This document shows, in pieces, positions 43,358 to 51,535 of a DNA stretch of 64,000 nt (the stretch's first letter is position 1; each line of letters opens with the position of its first letter). The stretch is from contig NZ_CP150170.1 of assembly GCF_037963865.1 (NCBI RefSeq), positions 7,068,001 to 7,132,000 on the forward strand, given 5' to 3'. The notes under the pieces are model-generated. The model saw only the letters and a list, made by a program, of their open reading frames with translations, was not told where the DNA came from and did no database searches. Position numbers and translations under genes: made by a program. The stretch comes from Paenibacillus sp. FSL R10-2734. Its GTDB lineage: Bacteria; Bacillota; Bacilli; Paenibacillales; Paenibacillaceae.

Positions 43358-43603
43358 AATAGAACCTCATATGATCTAGATTTACAATATGTATGGGTAT
43401 TCGACAATATGGGAACATATCCCTTTTTTCCGATTATGAGTGGAAGTCTGCCCACTTTTTGAATGAATAACATCGAAAAAAACTAGAATTTCAAACATAT
43501 ACAAGAAAAAAGACTGTCGCATGTGCGGTCCGAAAATAAAGTATGCGTTTATCCCCTTTGGTTCCGATACCTATGTGTTTTTCCAGCAGCTATAGGGCAT
43601 GCC

Positions 43604-44101
43604 TTAGTCCGAGAGAACTGAAGGAGCAGTAAAGGCATTTGCAAGCTGCACGCCATCCTTTAGTCCTTGTAGATATAGGCGTTCATTGAAAACGGCTTGC
43701 TTTAATTGAAACTTATCCTCCCAATCCTCAAACTCAGGTATACGTGCAACGTCCATGGAGGCAAACAACGCTTGGAAAGCCGCACTCTCTTCTTCGAAAA
43801 CATATCTAGGCTCGGATTGATGCTCAATCTGTGCAGTTACCTCATCCAATCGACCTTGAATCGTCTGTAAAAACCATACCGGAAAGCCCACCACATCCCC
43901 TCCAATACAAAAGTTCAAACGAAAAAACGCCGTATGTCCAACTTTTTCTTGATACATCCGATTAATGAGTTCGTCCACCTTACGGCTCTGGGCCTGAACC
44001 GCTTCATTACTGCTTAACGGAATTCCCTGCTCCAGTGATTTCTGTCCGAGTTCATTCAGCTTGCGTTTTTCCTCCTCATATTTGCACTTCAGATGTTGCA
44101 T
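43604..44101 (-). CDS. Spo0E-like N-terminus with unknown C-terminal domain
   Basis: A 165-residue protein. Residues 5-50 (EEEKRKLNELGQKSLEQGIP, then QAQSRKVDELINRMYQ) resemble the Spo0E aspartyl-phosphate phosphatase hairpin, but the hallmark SQELD is changed to QSRKVD, so phosphatase activity is doubtful. Residues 55-165 are an unrecognised domain (FRLNFCIGGDVVGFPVWFL, IPEFEDWEDKFQLKQ). Stand-alone Spo0E proteins are about 50-90 residues, so this is an extended form. Start at 44101 follows AAGGTGG. Flanking gaps (43358-43603 and 44102-44266) show no clear feature. Confidence 0.6.
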   Translation of the reverse strand: MQHLKCKYEEEKRKLNELGQKSLEQGIPLSSNEAVQAQSRKVDELINRMYQEKVGHTAFFRLNFCIGGDVVGFPVWFLQTIQGRLDEVTAQIEHQSEPRYVFEEESAAFQALFASMDVARIPEFEDWEDKFQLKQAVFNERLYLQGLKDGVQLANAFTAPSVLSD

Positions 44102-44266
44102 TGCACCCCCACCTTCTTGGAAAAGCTATGTCTGTAGACATCACTCACACTGATCATGAACAGTTTTTAATACTTTCAGTACGTATACCTTTTTCATTAG
44201 AAGTATTAGTGCACTCAAGAATGGGATAAAAATAGATGCTAACAAGAACAATAAGTTTCTATTCGT

Positions 44267-44317
44267 TACGCTTATGCGTACCATACTTGGAAATATTATA
44301 CGGTACGCTTATGCGTA
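44267..44317. promoter_or_regulatory. Two identical palindromic operators upstream of XRE gene
   Basis: TACGCTTATGCGTA occurs at 44267-44280 and again, identical, at 44304-44317. Each is an inverted repeat TACGC/GCGTA around TTAT. They bracket an AT-rich stretch with a possible -10 (TATTAT at 44293). Spacing of 37 bases between starts is near 3.5 helical turns. Probable autoregulatory sites of the small XRE regulator. Confidence 0.7.
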
Positions 44318-44356
44318 TAGTCAAGATTTAAACTCAGAAAAAGCGAGGAGATCCTA

Positions 44357-44584
44357 GTGGGAAAGAAAGTTATCGTGAAAATATCTCAGTTGACGAAAAA
44401 GCATGGAATCTCTCTACGAGAGTTGTCAAGAATATCCGATGTTAGACATGCTGCTTTGAGCGAATTGGCCAACGATAAAAGAGAAGGTATTAACTTTAAT
44501 CATATTATTAGAATTGCAGAGTCTTTAGAAATTAACGATATTCGAGAGATTATTGATTTAGTTGATACTGACGATACAAATTGA
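44357..44584 (+). CDS. Small XRE/Cro-type regulator
   Basis: A 75-residue single-HTH protein of the Cro/C1 type: KISQLTKKHGISLRELSRIS then DVRHAALSELANDKREGINF forms helices 2-4, ending IIRIAESLEINDIREIIDLV. GTG start at 44357 has GAGGAG six bases away. Proteins of this form (YozG-like) are commonly self-repressing; two identical palindromes lie immediately upstream. A terminator follows at 44652. It might govern a neighbouring mobile or defence gene, but its only cotranscribed partner would be itself. Confidence 0.88.
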   Translation: MGKKVIVKISQLTKKHGISLRELSRISDVRHAALSELANDKREGINFNHIIRIAESLEINDIREIIDLVDTDDTN

Positions 44585-44651
44585 CTAGTAATACTGCGAG
44601 TAATCTCATGGTCAACTTTCTAGGAATTAAATATCAATTTAAAATCAATAA

Positions 44652-44700
44652 AAAACGAGAATACCTGATTCTAATACGTCAGATGATATTCTCGCTTTTT
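44652..44700 (+). terminator. Intrinsic terminator of the XRE gene
   Basis: CGAGAATA (44656-44663) pairs with TATTCTCG (44687-44694), inner CTGA/TCAG pairing, then CTTTTTCG. It lies inside a spurious ORF that follows the XRE stop. Confidence 0.8.
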
Positions 44701-44890
44701 CGTCTTCAATCATTTACTTCAATCTTTTTTATCTATATTTCATTCTTCCGTACCATCAGTATTATGACTCAACCCGAATGGGATGAATGTCCAGTGTAAA
44801 CAAACTTTATACGATGGGTCCCCATGAAGGCTTGATACATGACCGCTTGCGAGATAGCGTAGTCATTTGAAGTAGATTTACCTGGTGCAT

Positions 44891-45961
44891 TTACCGATCT
44901 TGGCTCTCCACAAATACTATTTTCTCTCCCTTTATGAGTTCAGCGATAGAATAGTATCGTGCACCAGAGTTATTAATCAATGGCTTGGGTAGATGCTTCA
45001 AATGAATCACACCCTTACTACAAAGATTATAGAAACGATACTCTTCTCCCGGATGATTAAATCCATAACCACCATTTATACGATTTGATATATATTCTTT
45101 AATTCTGGTAGCAAAATCTATCTGTATACCTTCTAATAAAATGTTGAGTGAAGGGGACAGCGGATCGAGCACAACAATCTCATCAATCTTATATAGAAAC
45201 TCCATTTCCCCACCACCACTAGATCTGAACGTTATATATATTGGAGTTTTATATGAAAAGCCCCTCGCAGTATGTGGGCATGCATGAACAAAATGATTTT
45301 TCGTTAACTCATGCGTCTTACCCGCTGCAACCGACAGAACTTCAACCTCGTAATATTTCATTCCTTTTCTCACCCCTTTAATAAAATCGATAAATTCTGT
45401 TGCAACAGTTACATCCTCACCTCTTCTTTTCTCTTGACTAATTACATCGTTTATCATTTCTATAATGTCTGTCCAAGTAAGACCGACAAATCCATTCTCA
45501 GGTGGATGAAGCACTCTATACTTTGTTAAGGTTACACCTACCTTAGGCACATTAGCATCGAGCGGAAAATTTGTTGGATCAAGATACGACTCCAGCTGTC
45601 TTGTGATATCCTGTTGCTGTACAGAGGCACTTACACTCTTTGCTTCAATTACTATAACTAGTTTTTTAGTGTTCCCGTGGAATAAAGACAAAGTAATATC
45701 GCGTCTTATTTTCTTTGCTCCAGCTGATAACATTTCTGCGTCTACTTGAACAAAATCAATTCCCTGCTTAAATTCTGGGTACTTATATTTAGACATATGA
45801 TTAATTTCTTTTAAAAATAACTGTATCAAGTTAGGATATCTTGAAAATAGGTACGAGAGTCCTTTGGTCTGCTTCGTCTCTGTATCCCCATGTATCAAAT
45901 CAAAAAAGGTCGAATGGTAATCCGTATTTCCTTCATGATAAAGACGTAGCATAGTTTTCAT
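44891..45961 (-). CDS. Putative PD-(D/E)XK nuclease
   Basis: A 356-residue protein, not matched to a named family. A PD-(D/E)XK core is visible: D88 (RRDITLSLF), then E106 and K108 in LVIVIEAKSVS, then QQDITRQLESYL, the usual helix-Q motif after the EAK strand. The C-terminal half (about 200-356) is mixed alpha/beta without known motif. ATG at 45961 has GGGAG eight bases upstream and is preferred over the longer frame to 46015. It sits alone next to R-M genes, so a restriction or defence role is plausible, without a methyltransferase of its own. Confidence 0.65.
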   Translation of the reverse strand: MKTMLRLYHEGNTDYHSTFFDLIHGDTETKQTKGLSYLFSRYPNLIQLFLKEINHMSKYKYPEFKQGIDFVQVDAEMLSAGAKKIRRDITLSLFHGNTKKLVIVIEAKSVSASVQQQDITRQLESYLDPTNFPLDANVPKVGVTLTKYRVLHPPENGFVGLTWTDIIEMINDVISQEKRRGEDVTVATEFIDFIKGVRKGMKYYEVEVLSVAAGKTHELTKNHFVHACPHTARGFSYKTPIYITFRSSGGGEMEFLYKIDEIVVLDPLSPSLNILLEGIQIDFATRIKEYISNRINGGYGFNHPGEEYRFYNLCSKGVIHLKHLPKPLINNSGARYYSIAELIKGEKIVFVESQDR

Positions 45962-46064
45962 TATCGATTCTCCCATACAAGATAAATAGGTTTCGTATTC
46001 ACTAGATGCTATCATTCATTCGATGAATAGTCTGTCAGAAATCTTTCATAATATCCCTCAGTAG

Positions 46065-46157
46065 CCCAAAGCCCTAAAACGGGCTACTAAAGCTCTAGCT
46101 TATAAGTGGGAATTCCCTGGGGGCAAAATTGAGAAAGGCGAAACGCCTCCCTACTAA
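46065..46157 (+). pseudogene. MutT/Nudix hydrolase remnant
   Basis: The plus strand reads ATKALAYKWEFPGGKIEKGE then TPPY and a stop (46155-46157). WEFPGGKIEKGET is the start of the Nudix box of MutT-type NTP pyrophosphohydrolases; the rest of the box (REUxEE) and the remainder of the gene are missing, and a TAG lies at 46062-46064. A fossil of a gene type often found near R-M systems. Confidence 0.65.
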
Positions 46158-46186
46158 ATTCACTTCAAATAACTCTGTGCGCACAA

Positions 46187-46223
46187 AAATACCCCGAATA
46201 ATGATCGGGGTAAGATTATCATT
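46187..46223. repeat. Direct repeat flanking the type II R-M unit, left copy
   Basis: AAATACCCCGAATaatGATCGGGGTAaGaTTATCATT-type sequence, matched in the same orientation at 48915-48948 with one three-base gap and a few changes. It contains a TACCCCGA/TCGGGGTA hairpin with T-rich minus-strand flank, so it may also terminate the methyltransferase gene. Confidence 0.5.
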
Positions 46224-46387
46224 CCATAAGCTTACTTAACATCTCTAAGCATGTTCAGGCCAAAGTACTAAAATGAAAAAGTAAGGAGATAACAATGTGG
46301 TAAAAGTATAGAGGTCATATAGCCGAAAATCCGAATAATCGAATCCCATTATTTTTTTTGCAGAATGACATCTTATTTAACAACTTT

Positions 46388-47578
46388 TTAAACAAGCTTA
46401 GGTAAGTCCCTAAAGGCCTCTCCTACCGTTACATAAGGATTTGGAGTTAACAAATCCGGTATCTCACAATGTGTTGGAACTGGAAGTTCCATACGACCTA
46501 ACTCTTTTTTACAACCTAGGAAGAAGAGACGTTTTCTAAGTTGTGGTGCACCATAATCAGCTGCTAACAGCGGGGATACAGTCACATTATAACCAAGTTT
46601 ATACATTCGCTCTAATATGTCGTTATAAAGTTCACCCCGCTGAACCCCCTTTAAATTAGCAACATTTTCCATTATAAAAAAAGGAGGTTTAACTGTTTCT
46701 ACGAATCTTAAATATTCATAAATCAAATTTCCGCGTGGATCGTTAAGAGCTTTTTGTTTACCCGCTTGACTAAACGCTTGGCATGGCGGTCCTCCAAATA
46801 TAATGTCCGGTGCCTGATCACAATTAGATTCTTGATACCAAAATAATCTTGGATCAACAATTTCAGAAATGTCACCTTCTAAAACTTTAGTCCTACCTTG
46901 ATAGTATCCTCTAAGTGTGTCACAAGCATCTTTCCAATTATCCAACGTAACTAAAGTCTTTACTTTCATTGATTTATATGAAGCTTGCTCCGCACCAATA
47001 TCCAACCCTCCGGCACCACTGAAAAGACTAAATGCAGTTAAGTTTTTTTTCCCATATCCCAGTTTCCTTATTGAAATCAAAACAGCTTCAAACACCGCTT
47101 TAGATAACTGAATAGGTACTGCATTACCCACTTGCAACTGAGTACTTGTTAATGATCCTTCAAATTTAACATAATCAGGAAACCCCTGAAGCCTAGCAGC
47201 TTCACGCATACTTACAAAACGATTTTCATACGGATGTACAAACTTATTGAAAATATATCCAGTTACTGTTAATGATGGTTTTGACGGGTCTAGTCGAATC
47301 ATTCTCATATTAGGTCCGCCCCGTCTATTTTGATCTTCTTTTACATAGTAACGAAAACTCTCATGCCATAGCTCCTCCGGCAAATCCTGCATTTTTTGTC
47401 CGATCTTCAACGCGTTTATTCGCTTTTGGACCTCAGTCCCAGAGCGACGGTAAATGTGGTTTGGTATCTCTTTACTTTCATCCTTAGAATTTGAAATTTT
47501 CTCTAATCCATTCATCTCTCGGGTGATTTCGTGTAAAGGAGATGATTCCGTCAAACAAGTTGTAAATTGGTGCTTCAT
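46388..47578 (-). CDS. Circularly permuted C5-cytosine DNA methyltransferase
   Basis: About 396 residues. Conserved motifs occur in permuted order: first motif IX (RFVSMREAARLQGFPDY, about 120-137) and X (QVGNAVPIQLSKA, about 149-161), then motif I (TAFSLFSGAGGLDIGAEQA, about 181-200), IV with catalytic Cys (GGPPCQAFSQAG, C266), VI (FIMENVANL) and VIII (LLAADYGAPQLRKRLFFLG). Normal C5 enzymes run I to X; the IX-X-I-VIII order recalls M.BssHII. The region before motif IX (IPNHIYRR through PSLTVTGYIF) is the target-recognition side. Start is unclear: ATG 47578 or ATG 47515; both overlap the upstream nuclease gene. Partner of that nuclease. Confidence 0.88.
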   Translation of the reverse strand: MKHQFTTCLTESSPLHEITREMNGLEKISNSKDESKEIPNHIYRRSGTEVQKRINALKIGQKMQDLPEELWHESFRYYVKEDQNRRGGPNMRMIRLDPSKPSLTVTGYIFNKFVHPYENRFVSMREAARLQGFPDYVKFEGSLTSTQLQVGNAVPIQLSKAVFEAVLISIRKLGYGKKNLTAFSLFSGAGGLDIGAEQASYKSMKVKTLVTLDNWKDACDTLRGYYQGRTKVLEGDISEIVDPRLFWYQESNCDQAPDIIFGGPPCQAFSQAGKQKALNDPRGNLIYEYLRFVETVKPPFFIMENVANLKGVQRGELYNDILERMYKLGYNVTVSPLLAADYGAPQLRKRLFFLGCKKELGRMELPVPTHCEIPDLLTPNPYVTVGEAFRDLPKLV

Positions 47579-48737
47579 TATCCAGCTCACCCGCTTTCTT
47601 CGCTAGTCCTGTTTCATCTAATGTCCAAACTACATCCTGTAGTGATGTAAGGTATTCCTCGTAATGTCTCGCTGCATGTATATTTGAAAGAAGTGCCGTT
47701 TTAATGTGATATTGCTTGTTAAGAGGCTTACTCGCTGTACCTAACTTAAGAACCTGATAGATTCCTTTTTTTATATCATCAGTTCTATCCATTCCAACAC
47801 TAGTCTTTCCATCAGAAATGGATTCAAAACCAGTTCCCGATCTTGGGGGCCAATCAAACGGTCTTGGTTTAGGGTGTCCACATCCGTTGGTCAACCAGAA
47901 TATATTACTTGTTCTGTCTTTAGCGTGATATGCAGCTTGGTATGCTTCAAATGCCCTCATCCAGCTATCTAAGTATAAATCAAATAATTCAGTATTTGCC
48001 CTAAAAATATTTTCCAGTTGAGCGTATGCCCAGTTGGTTCCAGAAAGATTTTCTTCTTTAGTTTGGAATTGTATTAATTTGTTGTGCCAGGTTCCATCTT
48101 GATATATTGGTAGTAATAAGCATAAATCTGATGTCGACAATGACGAATTATCAACAGCAGAATGAGGTAACTCTACTATTTCATCATCGATTAAATCAGT
48201 GAGCTTTTCCTCCTTATAAACCATCAAGGGCAATGTAATGAGCGGAGCCGCCTTAACCTCAGCTAATAATAATATGTTTTCAACTTCATCATGAATTAAT
48301 ATATCGATTGGTTCATTCCCCTTAAAGATTTTGAAGTTTTTAGATGTTTTTGCGAAAATTCTATCTAAGAAAACACAAAGCAGTCGGGAGGTCGCTTTTC
48401 CAATTTTCGCAGATTCCGGCTTGTTAGAGCGATGATAATAAAATTTACCCGATAAAACACATGCTGGACATGTATTTGTATAAGGGAACAATAAATATTG
48501 GTGCTCCGGGCAATAACACCATCCCCGATTGGTTAGATTTCTATAATACTCTGCACTTACCAATAAATCGAACGCAGCTGCTAAAGTCAAACCAATAGGA
48601 ACGTTCGTTCTCTCCATTGTATTGTAACATAGATCAAGTAATGTATCAGCTAGATTTTGTTCGTGAATTTCCAATTTTACAGGCTGTGCTTTAGTCAACA
48701 TTTCGCTAGCCCATAATGACTCTATAACCTCATCCAT
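47484..48737 (-). CDS. Putative type II restriction endonuclease with Zn-finger
   Basis: A 417-residue protein overlapping the start of the permuted C5 methyltransferase gene. A Cys4-type knuckle (C74, C76, C90, C93, in GWCYCPEHQ...NTCPAC) suggests a zinc-binding element. A PD-(D/E)XK-like core follows: D145 (PIDILIHD), E160 and K162 (LLLAEVKAAPL). The C-terminal half contains NIFWLTNGCGHPKPRPFDWP. No family was recognised with certainty; the call rests on the nuclease core plus the tight linkage to a methyltransferase. Nuclease first, methyltransferase second, in one overlapping operon. Confidence 0.7.
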   Translation of the reverse strand: MDEVIESLWASEMLTKAQPVKLEIHEQNLADTLLDLCYNTMERTNVPIGLTLAAAFDLLVSAEYYRNLTNRGWCYCPEHQYLLFPYTNTCPACVLSGKFYYHRSNKPESAKIGKATSRLLCVFLDRIFAKTSKNFKIFKGNEPIDILIHDEVENILLLAEVKAAPLITLPLMVYKEEKLTDLIDDEIVELPHSAVDNSSLSTSDLCLLLPIYQDGTWHNKLIQFQTKEENLSGTNWAYAQLENIFRANTELFDLYLDSWMRAFEAYQAAYHAKDRTSNIFWLTNGCGHPKPRPFDWPPRSGTGFESISDGKTSVGMDRTDDIKKGIYQVLKLGTASKPLNKQYHIKTALLSNIHAARHYEEYLTSLQDVVWTLDETGLAKKAGELDNEAPIYNLFDGIISFTRNHPRDEWIRENFKF

Positions 48738-48914
48738 ATCTTATCTCTCCCTGCAATTAAAGGCATAAAAATAGTATACCTGTTTTGGTCATTGCTATCT
48801 ATTGTTTCAAACGTTCTCACGTACCTTAACGCAACTTTACACTCACTCTCTATCCTGTGCTTAATGATTGAAAAGGCTTTTTTTTTCGAATAACTTCCCC
48901 CTTGTTTTCCCCAT

Positions 48915-48948
48915 AAATACCCCGAATGATCGTGGTAGGTTAATCATT
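48915..48948. repeat. Direct repeat flanking the type II R-M unit, right copy
   Basis: AAATACCCCGAAT then GATCGTGGTAGGTTAATCAT, matching 46187-46223. It lies between the nuclease gene and the broken recombinase. Nothing else is seen in the gap 48738-48972 apart from a run of T at 48879-48886. Confidence 0.5.
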
Positions 48949-48972
48949 ACTTTAGTTTGCTAATACGATAAA

Positions 48973-49733
48973 CTAGTGCCGTAAATCATAAGGAACACTC
49001 TTAACTTCCAACATCTTCGAGTATACCTCGATCCGGTCACCCCATGTGTGACGGGTCAGCATACGACCTTCATTTGTACAGAATATAGGCGTTTCTTTCT
49101 TCCATTCCTTGGGGTGATGTGCTATTTATTAGATCGCTAAAGGCTTTAGCTGTCTGAGAGCTTATATTTAGCGTCCTAGAGACTCTTGTTTTAGCATTCT
49201 CCGCCCTTACATACAATTCATTTGCCCGTGGATTAAATTCATTGGGCAACAAGGTAAAAGCTTCCTTAGGACGAACTCCAGTATCAAGAGTGAGGAGGAT
49301 CAAGGCATAATCACGCTGACCTAGAAACGTCTTCTGATCTGGTGCATTAATGAGATTAATTAATGTATCCCCATTATGATCCCCTCCCCTCATCCATACG
49401 CATGTTGAAGTCTTCCAAGGTGTTTTGGCTAAGTAGTTCTCTTTTCTCCACGCACCATTTAAAAAACGCCCGTAGATATACGAGACGATTATTATAGGTT
49501 GCTGGTTTGATTTTATCCGCCAGGTAATCACAAAGTTGATTTTCCAGTTGTTGTTGCTGACACCCAAAAGCATCAGGATAAAGTTTAAAGAACTGTCCTA
49601 TATGCCTTTTGTAATCATCAAGCGTTTGTATACTAAGCCCCTGAGCCTTCATCCACGATATGAATTGCTCCAAGGTTTCTTTCCACATCGTCGGGATATG
49701 CTCACTTATTTTCATTACTCTTGCATTAGCCAT
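48973..49733 (-). pseudogene. Tyrosine recombinase/integrase, frameshifted and truncated
   Basis: The N-terminal core-binding domain is read from 49733 (TLEQFISWMKAQGLSIQTLD, YNNRLVYLRAFFKWCVEKR) to about 49380. A first frameshift near 49380-49400 continues into DHNGDTLINLINAPDQKTFL and LDTGVRPKEAFTLL (box I Arg) in another frame. A second frameshift near 49085 leads to FCTNEGRMLTRHTWGDRIEV and ends at VPYDLRH then TAG (48973-48975), just at the HxxR box. The final tyrosine region is gone. At least two frameshifts and a truncation make it inactive; it marks a former integration event. Confidence 0.85.
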
Positions 49734-49832
49734 ACTATTAGACTCCTCTCATTCTGATCTACACTAACAATCGCTGCATGTAGGCATTTATTTGAGAAAG
49801 GAAGTTGAGATTTTTTCACTAAATCCTGTGTA

Positions 49833-49873
49833 ACAAAAAAAGCCCTGATGTGGTAATTTACCACACAGGACTC
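49833..49873 (-). terminator. Terminator downstream of the tRNA-Leu-like sequence
   Basis: Minus strand GTCCTGTGTGGTAA pairs with TTACCACATCAGGGC (49871-49842), followed by TTTTTTTGTT. Confidence 0.75.
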
Positions 49874-49922
49874 CTTATGTATTCTGGTTAGATACCACCT
49901 ATAGAAAGTGATAAAACCTAGT

Positions 49923-50024
49923 GATGCCGAGAACAGGGGTTGTACCCGTACGGTACTCACTCACCGCAGGATTTTAAGTCCTGAAGTGGTCTTCGTAGCC
50001 CCTTTTCAACACTGGAAAGCTCGG
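49923..50024 (-). tRNA. Degenerate tRNA-Leu(TAA), probable relic
   Basis: On the minus strand: anticodon arm CAGGA-CTTAAAA-TCCTG (49983-49967, anticodon TAA), long variable arm CGGT...ACCG, T arm ACGGG-TACAACC-CCTGT with a 7-base loop, and acceptor 3' strand TCTCGGC followed by ATCA. A possible acceptor 5' strand CCGAG is at 50024-50020, but the D arm is not recognisable and the segment is too long. The T loop lacks the TTC core. The order fits a type II tRNA-Leu that has lost function, perhaps an old attachment site for the neighbouring recombinase. Confidence 0.5.
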
Positions 50025-50331
50025 AAATAAATCCTTTAACCATGCGAGTTCAGAGTTTTTTTGTTTCATACTCTCTATGATCGGGAATTTGTATTTGCAG
50101 CCAGGTAGCAAAAAATAAAGGGCAGAATCTTTGCTTTACTGCACTTTATTTATAAAAGCGTTCCTCATCACTGCCAATGGAGTAACGAGGGTCTGTAATA
50201 TAAGAATAAACATACGAGTGCCTTCTAAGATAATGTCTTTTTATGTTCCTTCGTTCAAGCACACGGTAATGCTCGGACAAGAAAAGTATCACCAAAAATA
50301 TGACTATTAGAGAACGAAAGCCTCTAAATAT
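50025..50331. other. Gap with an in-frame open extension after the methyltransferase stop
   Basis: On the minus strand the frame of the methyltransferase stays open for about 60 codons after its TAA (to a stop at 50146-50148), reading hydrophobic then ITDPRYSIGSDEERFYK. No start with ribosome site was found, so it is not called as a gene. Nothing else recognised. Confidence 0.35.
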
Positions 50332-51519
50332 TTAAATTTCATCACCAGTAATATCTTGATACCTTATTAACGTTTTTCTAATTTCTGAAGCAATAAGCTC
50401 AGCTTGCTTTGATGGAACACCATTACTTATTATTTTGTATTTTGTAGATAATGTGATATCGCTAGGTAAAACATATTCATCTGGAACTGTCTGAAGCCGT
50501 AACGCTTCACGTACAGAGATTCTTCTCGGTTCAGTTGGATGCAAATGAACCTCATTATTTCCATACGCAACTGTAGGACTGTATCTAAAGCGATGTAATC
50601 TTTTAAAAGATTTACGTCTTGTATCACCTTCTGATATTACTGAAAATTTGTTTGATTTAGGATTAAAACGATCTAATTGATTTGGGGTAGTGTCATTCAG
50701 ACCATTAAAAGCGTAATTAACTTGCAGTTTCTCGTATTCTCTAGGAATGAAAGAAATTCTGTCTTCACCAGTTCCAAAGTCCCACATACCAGGCCAATCA
50801 ACGCTTATTTTCACATTTTCAAACTGAACTTTAGGCCACTTAAAGATAAAATTATCATTATCTGTAGTTTTTAAAAGAGCATTATCCATTGAAAAGATAA
50901 ATCCTCCTGCTAGCAGCCTTCTAACTATTCCCTTCCTAAAACCAACAACTATTATTCTTGGTCTATCCTGAGGTAAGCCATAGGAAAGAGGATTAACTAT
51001 ATCATACCAAAGTATGTAACCAAGCGATTCTAGCTCATTACAAAGAGCAAGAAAACTAACTCTATGTGTTTTGTTTTTATATAAGCCCTCAACATTCTCA
51101 AAAAATAAAAATTTGGGATGAGTACGTTTCACCAAATTAAGGTAACTGAAAATGAGTTTACCTCTGCTTCCTTCAACACCTTCATTTTTACCACCCACGG
51201 AATAATCTTGACAGGGAGGCCCACCAATTAATCCTGTAATTCCTTTTAACCTTTTGCCCATAGATATTTGAATTTTTTTATCCGAAACATCTTTTCCTTG
51301 TAATATCTGTTTATGCATAATTTTTTTTGTGTGTACAAAAAAATTACTGGAATTTTTCAAATAATTGTCTATAGCGTAATTATATCCTTGAATAAAGCTT
51401 TCATTTATTTCTAAAGCTTCTTCAATTTGAAATCCGTTATTGATAAATCCCAAATCTAACAACCCTCCTCCTGAGAATAAGGAGAGTACAGAAAATATCT
51501 TTTCATTCTGTTCCGGCAA
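50332..51519 (-). CDS. C5-cytosine DNA methyltransferase (module with GHKL ATPase)
   Basis: About 395 residues with motifs in the usual order: I (FSVLSLFSGGGLLDLGF), IV with catalytic Cys (GGPPCQDYSVGGKN), VI (FFENVEGL), VIII (NPLSYGLPQDRPRIIVVG), IX (RRISVREALRLQTVPDEY) and X (ISNGVPSKQAELIASEI). The frame opens at 51585, overlapping the upstream gene by 50 bases. Residues before the catalytic fold mirror that overlap, so TTG 51519, with AGGGG upstream, is a likely start. Very AT-rich like its two upstream neighbours, with which it forms one operon. It presumably modifies host DNA for a system whose effector is one of the partner proteins. Confidence 0.88.
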   Translation of the reverse strand: MPEQNEKIFSVLSLFSGGGLLDLGFINNGFQIEEALEINESFIQGYNYAIDNYLKNSSNFFVHTKKIMHKQILQGKDVSDKKIQISMGKRLKGITGLIGGPPCQDYSVGGKNEGVEGSRGKLIFSYLNLVKRTHPKFLFFENVEGLYKNKTHRVSFLALCNELESLGYILWYDIVNPLSYGLPQDRPRIIVVGFRKGIVRRLLAGGFIFSMDNALLKTTDNDNFIFKWPKVQFENVKISVDWPGMWDFGTGEDRISFIPREYEKLQVNYAFNGLNDTTPNQLDRFNPKSNKFSVISEGDTRRKSFKRLHRFRYSPTVAYGNNEVHLHPTEPRRISVREALRLQTVPDEYVLPSDITLSTKYKIISNGVPSKQAELIASEIRKTLIRYQDITGDEI

Positions 51520-51535
51520 ATCAACAACCCCTGTC

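Noticed and set aside
43500..43610. Possible third copy of repeat family A (GTGCGGTCCGA and CTTAGTCCGAG segments)
   Set aside because: Only short pieces match and length and order do not agree with the two clear copies.
44581..44799. 72-codon plus-strand ORF directly after the XRE gene
   Set aside because: It has no ribosome site and runs through the intrinsic terminator at 44652-44700; composition and residues look random.
49923..50024. Functional tRNA-Leu
   Set aside because: Anticodon, variable and T arms are present, but the D arm and a full acceptor stem are not, and the T loop lacks its usual core; kept only as a probable relic.
50146..50334. 60 open codons continuing the C5 methyltransferase frame past its stop
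   Set aside because: No start codon with ribosome site; the methyltransferase is already full length with motif X; such a run can occur by chance in AT-rich DNA.
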